Part shown: in pieces, positions 25,121-33,532 of the stretch
Layout of the letters: the number at the start of each line of letters is the position of its first letter
Numbering within the stretch: position 1 is the stretch's first letter
DNA from: Cellulomonas persica
Lineage (GTDB): Bacteria > Actinomycetota > Actinomycetes > Actinomycetales > Cellulomonadaceae
Direction of reading: 5' to 3'
Assembly: GCF_007989825.1 (NCBI RefSeq)
Contig: NZ_BJUA01000003.1
Coordinates: 186,001-250,000, forward strand
Length of the DNA: 64,000 bases
Translations under genes and position numbers: made by a program
The notes under the pieces: generated by a model
Seen by the model: the letters and a program-made list of their open reading frames with translations, nothing else
Database searches by the model: none
Told to the model about the DNA's origin: nothing

Positions 25121-25147
25121 TGTGTGACAGGTGTGAATTACTGTGAC
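25121..25147. promoter_or_regulatory. Three direct TGTGA repeats, possible MtrA boxes, before the amidase operon
   Basis: TGTGA occurs at 25123-25127, 25132-25136 and 25142-25146, about one helical turn apart. Read on the other strand the units are GTCACA, TTCACA and GTCACA, which resembles the GTCACA-type direct repeats reported for mycobacterial MtrA. A possible -10, TACTGT, overlaps at 25139-25144. CRP/GlxR sites are inverted rather than direct, so they fit less well. mtrA itself lies at 54389. Confidence 0.45.
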
Positions 25148-25207
25148 GGCGGTTCGGGCCCTTCCCGCGGCGCTCGGGCACCAGTCTCAGCAGTGAAGGG
25201 CACCTCG

Positions 25208-27766
25208 ATGCGACCTCGCGGAGCACCTGTGCCGCACGGCGGCCGACCGATCCTGGCCGGTGCGGTGGTCGCCGCGCTGCTGACCACGCTCGCGCCCGCG
25301 GCGACCGCGTCGCCCGGCGGCAGCTCGACCGGCAGCATGACCGGCACCGGGGCCGGCATCGCGGCAGGCGCCACCGGGTCCGGGCTCAGCGTGCCCGTCG
25401 CACCCGACGCCCCTGTCAGCACCACCACGCTCGCGCTGTCCGCGAGGGTCGACACCGCGAGCCGCGCGGCGCTCGCGCTGCCCGTCGAGGTCGACGACGA
25501 GCACGCGGGACAGGCGGGGCGCCTCGCCGTCCTCACGCCGGCGCGCGCGACCACCGACTTCGACGTCGTCGGCGTCACGTGGGACCAGGGCGTCGACGTC
25601 GGGCGCGTGCTCGTGCGGACGCGGCACGACGACGCGTGGTCGAGCTGGACCGAGCTCGAGATCGACCCCGAGGCGCCCGACGCGGGGACCGCGGAGGCCA
25701 AGGCCGCGCGGCCCGGCACCACGCCGTACGTGCGGACCGGGGCCGACGGGCTGCAGGTGCGGGTCGAGACCGCGAGCGGGATCGCCCCGACGGGGCTGGC
25801 CGCGACGCTCGTCGACGCGGGCGTCGAGGACCTGGCCGACGCGAAGGTCACGACCGCGCCGGACGCGGCCGGTGACGCGGCCGCCGCCGAGGCGAGCGCA
25901 GCCGCTCAGGATGTGGACGACGTCGAGGCGGCGGCGACCGCCGGGGTGAGCCCCGCGCGCCTGCGACCCGCGCTCGTGACGCGTGAGCAGTGGCACGCCG
26001 ACGAGTCGATCCGCAAGGCGATCGACTGGAGCTCGACCATCCAGGCGGCCGTCGTGCACCACACCGTCAACGCGAACACCTACTCGAGGGCGCAGGCGCC
26101 CGCGCTCGTGCGCGGCATCTACGAGTACCACGTCAAGGGCCGCGGCTGGAGTGACGTCGGCTACCACTTCCTCGTCGACCGGTTCGGGACCGTGTACGAG
26201 GGCCGCAAGGGCTCGATCGACAAGATCCCGCTCGGCGTGCACTCGGGCGGCTTCAACACGAACACGATCGGCATCGCCATCATCGGCGAGTTCACCGGCT
26301 CGGCCCCGCCCGACGCCGCGATGCGCTCGGTCGCGCAGGTCGCGGCCTGGAAGCTCGCGACGTTCGCGCGGGACCCGCTCGGCACGACGGTGCTGACCGC
26401 GCGCGAGGGCAGCACGCACCCGGTGCGCAAGCCCGGCTGGACGGGGTCTCTGCCCGTGATCATGGGGCACCGCGACGTGGCGTCGACCGCGTGCCCGGGC
26501 CAGAAGACGTACGACCGGCTGAGCACGATCCGCTCCTACGCCGCCGACCAGGTCAACCGCGTCGTCTCGCGGGGCGCGGTCACGTGGGCGACGCCGGGCA
26601 GCGCCGTGGTCGCGCAGGCCTACAACGCCTCGACGACGGCGTGGACGGCGACCGTGCGGTCCGCGTGCGCGGGCGGCATCGTGCGGACGCTGTCCGGCAA
26701 GGGCCGCGGCTGGGTCGACGTCGCGTGGGACGGCAACCGTGACAGCGGGTCGCGGGCGTCCGCGGGCATCTACAAGATCACGACGACGCGGCACGGCCTG
26801 AGCGACTCCGTCTGGGTCGAGCGTCTGCCGTCCGGCGGTGCGGGCAAGGAGACGTGCGGGCTGTCCCGCTGGGGCGGCGCCGACCGGTGGGGGACCGCGG
26901 TCGCGCTCGGCGGCGCGCGGTCGTCCGGCTCCGACGAGGTCGTGATCGTCGCCGGCACGCAGGCGTCGATCGTCGACGGGCTGGTCGCAGGTCCGTTCGC
27001 CCGGTCGCGCAACGCGCCCGTGCTGCTCTCGGCGCGTGACGCGCTGCCGGCGGCGACGCGCGACGAGATCCTCCGGCGCTCGCCGTCGAAGGTCTGGCTT
27101 GTGGGCGGCACGGGCGTGCTGAGCACCGCGCTCTCGCGCGAGCTGCGCCGTCTGGGCGTCGACGACGTGCAGCGCCTCGCGGGCGACGACCGGTACGGCA
27201 CCGCGGCGGCGGTCGCGCGGGCGATGCCCGCCTCGTCGCAGGTCGTGCTCGCGTCGGGCGAGCAGGCGCACCTGGTCGACGCAGCGGCCGCGGGCGGCGC
27301 GGCCGCCGGGACCAAGCAGCCCGTCCTGCTCACGACCCGCAAGAAGCTCCCGACCCCGACGCGCAGCGCGATCATCGACCGGAAGGTCACGCGCACGACG
27401 ATCGTCGGTGGCACCGGCGCGGTCTCCGAGGCGACCGCCGAGCAGGTGGAGTTCGTGACGAAGGGCAAGGTCGTGCGCTACGCGGGCGACGACCGGTACG
27501 GCACCGCGCTCGCGACCGCGCAAGGCTTCGCCTCGCGCGTCGGCACGAGCCGCGTGGTCGTCGCCGCGGGCAAGGACGCGCACCTGATCGACTCGGTGAC
27601 GGCCGGGGCCCTCGCACGGCTCGTCGTGCTGGTCCCGGGCGCGAGCGGGCACACCGACGTGCAGCGCTGGCTGACCTCGGTCGGCACGAAGGACCTGGAC
27701 CTCGCCGGCGGGCCGGGGGCGATCACCCCCGCCACGGCACGACTACTGATCGGCGCGGTGAGATGA
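25208..27766 (+). CDS. Secreted N-acetylmuramoyl-L-alanine amidase (PGRP/Amidase_2) with three CWB2 repeats
   Basis: The 852-residue protein starts at ATG 25208 after AAGGG; GTG 25193 is an alternative. A signal peptide ends near residue 37 (LAGAVVAALLTTLAPAATAS). The zinc amidase domain covers about residues 255-450: AVVHHTVNANTYS with His284/285, VGYHFLVDRFGTVYEGR, HSGGFNTNTIGIAIIG and GHRDVASTACPG with His421 and Cys429, the residues needed for activity. Residues 553-852 hold three CWB2 repeats (ADRWGTAVAL, GDDRYGTAAAVARA, GDDRYGTALATAQG), which in other Gram-positives bind anionic wall polymers. It should cleave stem peptides from glycan strands. The stop overlaps the SpoIID gene start (ATGA). 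Confidence 0.9.
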   Translation: MRPRGAPVPHGGRPILAGAVVAALLTTLAPAATASPGGSSTGSMTGTGAGIAAGATGSGLSVPVAPDAPVSTTTLALSARVDTASRAALALPVEVDDEHAGQAGRLAVLTPARATTDFDVVGVTWDQGVDVGRVLVRTRHDDAWSSWTELEIDPEAPDAGTAEAKAARPGTTPYVRTGADGLQVRVETASGIAPTGLAATLVDAGVEDLADAKVTTAPDAAGDAAAAEASAAAQDVDDVEAAATAGVSPARLRPALVTREQWHADESIRKAIDWSSTIQAAVVHHTVNANTYSRAQAPALVRGIYEYHVKGRGWSDVGYHFLVDRFGTVYEGRKGSIDKIPLGVHSGGFNTNTIGIAIIGEFTGSAPPDAAMRSVAQVAAWKLATFARDPLGTTVLTAREGSTHPVRKPGWTGSLPVIMGHRDVASTACPGQKTYDRLSTIRSYAADQVNRVVSRGAVTWATPGSAVVAQAYNASTTAWTATVRSACAGGIVRTLSGKGRGWVDVAWDGNRDSGSRASAGIYKITTTRHGLSDSVWVERLPSGGAGKETCGLSRWGGADRWGTAVALGGARSSGSDEVVIVAGTQASIVDGLVAGPFARSRNAPVLLSARDALPAATRDEILRRSPSKVWLVGGTGVLSTALSRELRRLGVDDVQRLAGDDRYGTAAAVARAMPASSQVVLASGEQAHLVDAAAAGGAAAGTKQPVLLTTRKKLPTPTRSAIIDRKVTRTTIVGGTGAVSEATAEQVEFVTKGKVVRYAGDDRYGTALATAQGFASRVGTSRVVVAAGKDAHLIDSVTAGALARLVVLVPGASGHTDVQRWLTSVGTKDLDLAGGPGAITPATARLLIGAVR

Positions 27767-29991
27767 CGCAGGAGCACGACGCGGCGGCCGGGCACGGTCG
27801 CCGCGCACTGAGGGGCGCTGTCGCGGGGGCGGTCGTCGCCCTCCTCGTCGGCCTCATGACGCCCGCGGCCGGGGCCGCCGACGTCCCCGCGGCGGGCACC
27901 GAGCGCGGCGCCCTGACGTCGAGCGTGCGCGCCGCCGCCGCGGTCCCGTCGACGTTCACGTTCACGGGCAGCGGATGGGGCCACGGCCTGGGCATGTCGC
28001 AGTACGGCGCCTACGGCATGGCGCTCGACGGCTACTCGGGTGCGGGCATCCTCGAGCACTACTACGAGCCGGCGACCGTCACGCGCCGCACCGACGACCC
28101 GCTCCTGCGCGTGCAGGTGCTCACGGGCGTCCGCTCGGTCACCGTGTCGCGCGACTCGTCGACCACCTGGACGCTCGGCACGGCGCCGAGCACGACGCAC
28201 ACGATCAAGGCGAGCTCGCTGACGTTCACCTACTCGAGCGCGAGCGGCACGGCGCGTGTGGTCGTCGTCGCCGACGGTGTGGAGTACCGCACCAACCCGT
28301 CGACGTGGTCCGAGCTGCGCCTGAGCTGGTCGGGCGGGCTGGTGAGCGTCCCGCTGGCGAACGCCGGCAGCGGGACCGTGCGCTACGCGCGCGGCATGCT
28401 CTCGTTCGGCCCGCTCAGCGGCGGGACGAACGTGGTCAACACCCTGCGGCTGAACAGCGAGTACCTCTACGGGATCGCCGAGATGCCGTCCTCCTGGCCC
28501 GCTGCCGCGCTGCAGGCCCAGGCCATCGCGGCACGCACGTATGCCTACCGCAAGGTCGAGGCGGGCGTCCGGTCGGGGCTCAACGCGCACCTCACGGACG
28601 AGACGACCGACCAGAAGTTCACCGGGTGGAACAAGGAGGCCGAGCCCGGGTACGGCACGTACTGGGTGGCTGCGGTCGACGCGACCCGCAACAAGAACGG
28701 CGCGCAGGTCGTCGTGGCCCCGGGCGGCAAGCTCGCCGAGACCTACTACTCGTCGTCGACGGGTGGCCGCACCACGAACTCGGAGGACGTGTGGGGCAGC
28801 GCGACGCTGAGCTACCTGCGCAGCCGCGACGACAGGTGGTCCGTCGACCCGCGCGTGCGCAACCCGTACGCGAGCTGGCAGACGACCATGACGCAGGCGC
28901 AGGTGCGCGCCAAGTTCCCGTCGCTGGGCGACGTCGCCACGCTCACGGTGACCCAGCGCGCGAGCTCGGGTGCGGTGATGCAGCTGCGCGCCACCTCGTC
29001 GACGGGCAGGTCCGCGCTGCTGCAGACCAAGGTGACCACCGACGGCGTCCGCACCAAGATGGGCCTGAGGTCGGCGTACTTCTCGGTCGGGTCGCTGTCG
29101 GCCGTGCAGCGGCTCGCGGGCGACGACCGGTACCAGACCGCCGCCGCGATCGGCCGGGCCGCGTTCCCGACGGGACGCGAGGTCGTGATCGTCTCGGGCG
29201 AGCAGAAGTCGCTCGTCGACGGGCTCGTGGCCGCGCCGTACGCGCGCTCGCTCAAGGCCCCCGTCCTGCTCGCGACCAGCACGACGGTCCCGAAGGCGAC
29301 GCTCGACGAGATCGCCCGACGCGGTGCGACGCGCGCGACGCTCGTCGGCGGCAAGGGAGTGCTCGGTCCGCGGGTGGTCAACGCGCTGCGCAGCGCAGGC
29401 CTCGAGGTCACCCGGCTCGCGGGTGACGACCGCTACGCGACGGCTGCGGCGGTCGCGAAGGCGTTCGGCAAGGCGACGAGCGTCGTCGTGGCATCGGGTG
29501 TCGCGGCCAACCTCGTCGACGCTGCCGCGGCGGGCGGCCCCGCCGCCGCGAGCGGGCAGCCGATCCTGCTCGTGCCGCGCAGCGCCGTCCCGAAGGCGAC
29601 CCAGGACGCGATCACGGCGCTCGGGGCGAGGACGGCCACGGTCGTCGGAGGAACCGGGGTCGTCACGGCCGACGTCACGGCCGCGCTCGGCGCCGCGGGG
29701 CTGACGTTCAACCGTCTCGCGGGCGACGACCGGTACGCGACGGCGGCCGCGGTCGCCACCGCGTACGAGTCGCGCGTCGGGAGCGACGCGGTGCTGCTCG
29801 CGTCGGGCAAGGACGCCAACCTCGTCGACTCGCTCACGGGTGGCGTGCTGGGCCGGCTCACGCTCCTGACGGCCGGGTCGAGCGCACCCGCGCCGACGAT
29901 CACGTGGCTCGCGGCCCGGCAGGTGCCGCAGCTGCTCGTCGCAGGAGGGGCGGGGGCGGTGCCCGACGCCGTGGTCGAGGCCCTGCGGTGA
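27763..29991 (+). CDS. Secreted SpoIID/LytB-domain protein with three CWB2 repeats
   Basis: The 742-residue protein has a signal peptide (AVAGAVVALLVGLMTPAAGA), a SpoIID-type domain at about 50-440 and three CWB2 repeats at 447-742 (each with RLAGDDRY). SpoIID enzymes are lytic transglycosylases that act on peptide-free glycan. The catalytic Glu is expected at Glu240 in YGIAEMPSSWP, followed by ALQAQAIAARTYAYRK and YYSSSTGGRT. The GWGHGLGMSQYGA motif lies at the N-terminal end of the domain, whereas in Bacillus SpoIID it is near the C-terminus. The gene is coupled to the amidase before it and to the epimerase after it by four-base overlaps. Confidence 0.88.
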   Translation: MTQEHDAAAGHGRRALRGAVAGAVVALLVGLMTPAAGAADVPAAGTERGALTSSVRAAAAVPSTFTFTGSGWGHGLGMSQYGAYGMALDGYSGAGILEHYYEPATVTRRTDDPLLRVQVLTGVRSVTVSRDSSTTWTLGTAPSTTHTIKASSLTFTYSSASGTARVVVVADGVEYRTNPSTWSELRLSWSGGLVSVPLANAGSGTVRYARGMLSFGPLSGGTNVVNTLRLNSEYLYGIAEMPSSWPAAALQAQAIAARTYAYRKVEAGVRSGLNAHLTDETTDQKFTGWNKEAEPGYGTYWVAAVDATRNKNGAQVVVAPGGKLAETYYSSSTGGRTTNSEDVWGSATLSYLRSRDDRWSVDPRVRNPYASWQTTMTQAQVRAKFPSLGDVATLTVTQRASSGAVMQLRATSSTGRSALLQTKVTTDGVRTKMGLRSAYFSVGSLSAVQRLAGDDRYQTAAAIGRAAFPTGREVVIVSGEQKSLVDGLVAAPYARSLKAPVLLATSTTVPKATLDEIARRGATRATLVGGKGVLGPRVVNALRSAGLEVTRLAGDDRYATAAAVAKAFGKATSVVVASGVAANLVDAAAAGGPAAASGQPILLVPRSAVPKATQDAITALGARTATVVGGTGVVTADVTAALGAAGLTFNRLAGDDRYATAAAVATAYESRVGSDAVLLASGKDANLVDSLTGGVLGRLTLLTAGSSAPAPTITWLAARQVPQLLVAGGAGAVPDAVVEALR

Positions 29992-31055
29992 AGGTCCTGT
30001 CCGTCGTCGGGGCGCGCCCGCAGTTCGTGAAGCTCGCTCCCGTCGCCGAGGCGCTCGGGGACGCGGGCGTCGAGCACGTCATCGTGCACACGGGTCAGCA
30101 CTACGACCCGGAGCTGTCCGACGTGTTCTTCGCCGACCTGCGGATCCCGGCGCCCGACGTGCACCTCGCGGTCGGCTCGGGCTCGCACGGCGCCCAGACG
30201 GGCGCGATGCTCGGCCCGCTCGAGTCGGTGATGGCCGAGCAGCGCCCCGACTGGGTGCTCGTCTACGGCGACACCAACTCCACGCTCGCGGCCGCCCTCG
30301 CCGCGGTCAAGATCCACGTGCCGCTCGCGCACCTCGAGGCCGGGCTGCGGTCGTTCAACCGCCGCATGCCCGAGGAGCACAACCGGGTCCTGACGGACCA
30401 CGCCGCCGACCTGCTGCTCGCGCCCACGCAGGTCGCGGTCGACCACCTGGCCGCCGAGGGTCTCGCCGCGCGGACCGAGCTCGTCGGCGACGTCATGACG
30501 GACGTGTGCTTCCGCGTGCGTGACGCGGTGCTCGCCGCGGGCACGCGCGCACCGGGTGCGCCCGACGGCGACCACGTCGTCGCGACCCTGCACCGCGCGG
30601 AGAACACCGACGACTCCGCGCGCCTGGCGGCGATCGTCGAGGCGCTCGCCGCCCTGCCCGTGCCCGTCCTGCTGCTCGCACACCCCCGGCTGCGCGCCAA
30701 GGCGGCGGAGCACGGCATCGCCCTCGACCGTGGCTCGATCGTCGTGGCCGACCCGCTGCCGTACCACGAGATGGTCGCGGCCGTGCTCGGGGCGAGCGGT
30801 GTCGTGACAGACTCGGGCGGACTGCAGAAGGAGGCCTACCTCCTCGGGCGCCCGTGCACGACGCTGCGGACCGAGACGGAGTGGGTCGAGACGCTCGAGG
30901 GGGAGTGGAACATGCTCGTGCCCACCATCGCCGAGCTCGCGCGGCTGGACGAGATCGTCCTGCGCGGAGCGGGTGCGTCGCCGCAGGCGACGCCGTACGG
31001 GGCGGGGGACGCCGCACGGCGCGTCGCGGCCGTGCTGCAGGAGCGTCGGCCGTGA
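29988..31055 (+). CDS. wecB: Non-hydrolysing UDP-HexNAc 2-epimerase (WecB/WbpI family)
   Basis: The 355-residue GT-B-fold epimerase inverts C2 of a UDP-N-acetyl sugar. GTG 29988 overlaps the previous stop. Key blocks are VVGARPQFVKLAPV, HTGQHYDPELSDVFF, VYGDTNSTLAAALAA, HLEAGLRSFNRRMPEEHNR, ATLHRAENTD and TDSGGLQKEAYLLGRPC. The ARPQF-K and HTGQHYD forms are those I associate with the WbpI branch, which acts on UDP-2,3-diacetamido-glucuronate, more than with classical WecB (TRPE). With the WbpB, D and E-like genes 1.5 kb away, UDP-ManNAc3NAcA is the likelier product than UDP-ManNAc. It is oddly placed inside a secreted-hydrolase operon. Confidence 0.88.
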   Translation: MKVLSVVGARPQFVKLAPVAEALGDAGVEHVIVHTGQHYDPELSDVFFADLRIPAPDVHLAVGSGSHGAQTGAMLGPLESVMAEQRPDWVLVYGDTNSTLAAALAAVKIHVPLAHLEAGLRSFNRRMPEEHNRVLTDHAADLLLAPTQVAVDHLAAEGLAARTELVGDVMTDVCFRVRDAVLAAGTRAPGAPDGDHVVATLHRAENTDDSARLAAIVEALAALPVPVLLLAHPRLRAKAAEHGIALDRGSIVVADPLPYHEMVAAVLGASGVVTDSGGLQKEAYLLGRPCTTLRTETEWVETLEGEWNMLVPTIAELARLDEIVLRGAGASPQATPYGAGDAARRVAAVLQERRP

Positions 31056-32440
31056 GCGCGCGCAGAGGCGCGGCAGCGCGCGCGGGCGCGTCCGCGGTGG
31101 CGGTGCTGCTCGCCGCCGCACTCGCCGTCCCGGCGTCCGCGGCCACCCCCGCGGCGTCGGCGGACGCGGCCGGTCCGGACGGTGCGGGGCCCGACTCCGC
31201 CGTCGCGCTCGAGTCGGCGCTGAGGTCCGGCCTGCTCGCCACCGCCTCGGGGCGCGCGGTCCCGGCGGCTGCGGGTGACCTCGTGATCGAGGGCCGCGGG
31301 TTCGGCCACGGCATCGGGCTGTCGCAGTACGGCGCTCAGGGCCGCGCGAAGAAGGGCCAGTCGGCGCAGAAGATCGCGGCCGTCTACTACCCGGGGACCT
31401 CGCCGGCGAGCGCGTCGGACACGCGCACGCTCGACGTGTGGCTGCGCGGCGACACCGACGGCAAGCTCGACGTCGTCGCCGAGAAGGGGCTGCGGATCCG
31501 CGGCTCCGACCCGGTCGCCGGCCGCACGGGCTCGCTGGTGTCGCTGCCGACGACCGTCACGAGCGGCTCGCGCAAGGCGACGCCGTCCCGCTGGCGCGTG
31601 AGCCGGCTCAGCTCGGGCTGGCGCCTGCAGGCGAGCGTCGGCGGCACGTGGACCACGGTCACGAGCTCGGCGATCAAGGCGACGCTCACGGGCGCCACGC
31701 GCGTGACGATCTCCGACTCGGACTACACGGTGCGCAACGTCGTGGGCTCCACCGCGACCGAGTACGTCGGCGCGCTCAACGCGGACCTCACCGACGCCGC
31801 GACGCGCACCGTGAACGTCACCCTGACGTCCAGCTACCGCTCGTACCTGCGCTCGGTGGTCCCCGCCGAGATGCCCTCGTACTGGCACGCCCAGGCACTC
31901 GGCGCGCAGGCGATCGCTGCCCGGACCTACGCCTCCTACGAGCAGGCAGGCGGGTACCGCCCGTGGTGGTGGGACACGTGCGACACGACGTCCTGCCAGG
32001 TGTTCAAGGGCGCCGCGTCGTACGACCTCAAGGGCCGGCGGACCGCGACGCACACGACCGCGGCGACCGACGCGGCGGTGCGCGCCACCGCCGGGAAGAT
32101 CCGTACCTACGGCGGCAAGCCCGCGTTCGCGCAGTTCAGCGCGTCCAACGGGGGCTACTCCGTCCGGGGCTCGCAGCCGTACCTCAAGGCCAAGCCGGAC
32201 CCGTACGACACGTTCGCGTGGAGTGTCACCGTGAGCAAGGCGACTCTCGCCAGGGCGTACCCGTCGGTCGGCACGGTCACGTCGGTGAGCGTGACGCGCG
32301 ACGGCAAGGGCGCGTACGGCGGCCGCGCGACGTCGGTGAAGATCACCGGGACGGGCGGCACGACGACGGTCACGGGCGACCAGTTCCGCCTCGCGCTCGG
32401 CCTGCGCTCCACGCTCTTCGCGGTCACCGTCAAGCGCTGA
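31052..32440 (+). CDS. Secreted SpoIID/LytB-domain protein without CWB2 repeats
   Basis: GTG 31052 overlaps the epimerase stop. The 462-residue product has a signal peptide (SAVAVLLAAALAVPASAA), then GFGHGIGLSQYGAQGRA near residue 90 and a SpoIID-type domain with the expected catalytic Glu273 in VVPAEMPSYWHAQALGAQAI. AIAARTYASYEQ and AFAQFSASNGGYS follow. It shares the domain order of the protein at 27763 (GHG motif before the catalytic Glu) but ends without wall-binding repeats. It is probably a lytic transglycosylase or glycan-binding protein of the envelope. It closes the four-gene operon and is followed by a strong hairpin. Confidence 0.85.
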   Translation: MSARRGAAARAGASAVAVLLAAALAVPASAATPAASADAAGPDGAGPDSAVALESALRSGLLATASGRAVPAAAGDLVIEGRGFGHGIGLSQYGAQGRAKKGQSAQKIAAVYYPGTSPASASDTRTLDVWLRGDTDGKLDVVAEKGLRIRGSDPVAGRTGSLVSLPTTVTSGSRKATPSRWRVSRLSSGWRLQASVGGTWTTVTSSAIKATLTGATRVTISDSDYTVRNVVGSTATEYVGALNADLTDAATRTVNVTLTSSYRSYLRSVVPAEMPSYWHAQALGAQAIAARTYASYEQAGGYRPWWWDTCDTTSCQVFKGAASYDLKGRRTATHTTAATDAAVRATAGKIRTYGGKPAFAQFSASNGGYSVRGSQPYLKAKPDPYDTFAWSVTVSKATLARAYPSVGTVTSVSVTRDGKGAYGGRATSVKITGTGGTTTVTGDQFRLALGLRSTLFAVTVKR

Positions 32441-32482
32441 CCGGGGCGGCACGCCCCGCCGCGCACGCGCGGCCACCGCACG

Positions 32483-32518
32483 ACGAACGCCCGGCCCCCG
32501 AGGGGACCGGGCGTTCGT
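32483..32518. terminator. Strong bidirectional hairpin
   Basis: ACGAACGCCCGG (32483-32494) and CCGGGCGTTCGT (32507-32518) form a perfect 12-base stem. The 12-base loop can pair further (CCCC with GGGG). It lies between the convergent SpoIID gene and the oxidoreductase gene. Confidence 0.8.
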
Positions 32519-32545
32519 GCTGCCGGGGTCTGCCGAGCGGGTCGC

Positions 32546-33532
32546 TCAGACGAGCTGCGTCGTGCCCGAGGCCGCCGAGGCCAGCACGGCCTCCGCGACG
32601 CGCACGGTCGCGAGACCGTCCTGCATCGTGACGATGTCGACCTCCTTGCCGAGCACCGCGTCGCGGAACGCCTCGTGCTCGGTGCGCAGCGGCTCGGGCT
32701 TCGGGATCGCGAACCGCACCACGTCGCCCTCGCTCACACCGCGGAACTTGGCGATGGACTCCCACGTCGTGGGGACCGTGCCGTTGGCGTAGAAGGTCAG
32801 GTCGGCCGTGAGCGTGTCGGCGACGAACGCGCCGCGCTCACCGGTGACGACCGTGACGCGCTCCTTGAACGGGGACAACCAGTTCACGAGGTGGCTCGTC
32901 ACGGTGCCGTCGGCGAGCTTGCCGACGACCGCGACCATGTCCTCGTGCTGGCGTCCGCTCTGCAGCGACGTCTGCGCGGCGACCGAGACGAACGGCGACT
33001 GCGTCACCCACGCGGTCAGGTCGATGTCGTGCGTCGCGAGGTCCTTGACGACACCCACGTCGGCGATGCGCGCCGGGAACGGTCCCTGGCGACGCGTCAC
33101 GACCTGGTAGACGTCGCCGAGGTCACCCGCGGCGAGGCGCTCGCGCAGGTTCTGCAGCGCGGGGTTGTACCGCTCGATGTGCCCGACGGCTCCGACGAGC
33201 CCGCGCGAGGCGAACGCGTCGGCGACGCGCTGCGCGGACGGCGTGTCGGGCGCGAGCGGCTTCTCGACGAGCGCGTGCACGCCCGCCTCGGCGAGCGTGA
33301 TCGCGATCTGCTCGTGGAACGTCGTCGGCACCGCGACCGTCACGTAGTCGACGCCTGCCGCGATGAGGTCCTCGACCGACGAGCCCACGGGGAGCCCGTT
33401 CGCGACGCCGTGCGGGTCCCCCGCGGGGTCGGCCACGGCGACGAGCTGGACGCCCGGGAGCGAGCGCAGCACGCGCGCGTGGTGCCGGCCCATCATCCCC
33501 AGGCCGATGAGCCCGGCGCGCAGGTCGGCCAT
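32546..33532 (-). CDS. Gfo/Idh/MocA oxidoreductase, WbpB/WlbA-like 3-dehydrogenase of a UDP-sugar acid
   Basis: The 328-residue enzyme has the NAD-binding opening GLIGLGMMGRHHARVL, the EKPLAP motif with Lys91, VGHIERYNPALQN and VVKDLATHDIDL with Lys163 and His168. These blocks are those of WbpB/WlbA, which oxidises C3 of UDP-GlcNAcA to the 3-keto sugar. ATG 33532 overlaps the stop of the aminotransferase gene, and that gene overlaps the acetyltransferase gene. This places oxidation, transamination and acetylation in one coupled cassette. Other sugar 3-dehydrogenases remain possible, but the neighbours support the WbpB assignment. Confidence 0.85.
   Translation of the reverse strand: MADLRAGLIGLGMMGRHHARVLRSLPGVQLVAVADPAGDPHGVANGLPVGSSVEDLIAAGVDYVTVAVPTTFHEQIAITLAEAGVHALVEKPLAPDTPSAQRVADAFASRGLVGAVGHIERYNPALQNLRERLAAGDLGDVYQVVTRRQGPFPARIADVGVVKDLATHDIDLTAWVTQSPFVSVAAQTSLQSGRQHEDMVAVVGKLADGTVTSHLVNWLSPFKERVTVVTGERGAFVADTLTADLTFYANGTVPTTWESIAKFRGVSEGDVVRFAIPKPEPLRTEHEAFRDAVLGKEVDIVTMQDGLATVRVAEAVLASAASGTTQLV

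Noticed and set aside
25123..25146. TGTGA units as a CRP/GlxR site
   Set aside because: CRP-type sites are inverted (TGTGA then TCACA). Here all units are direct repeats, so this fit is weaker than MtrA.
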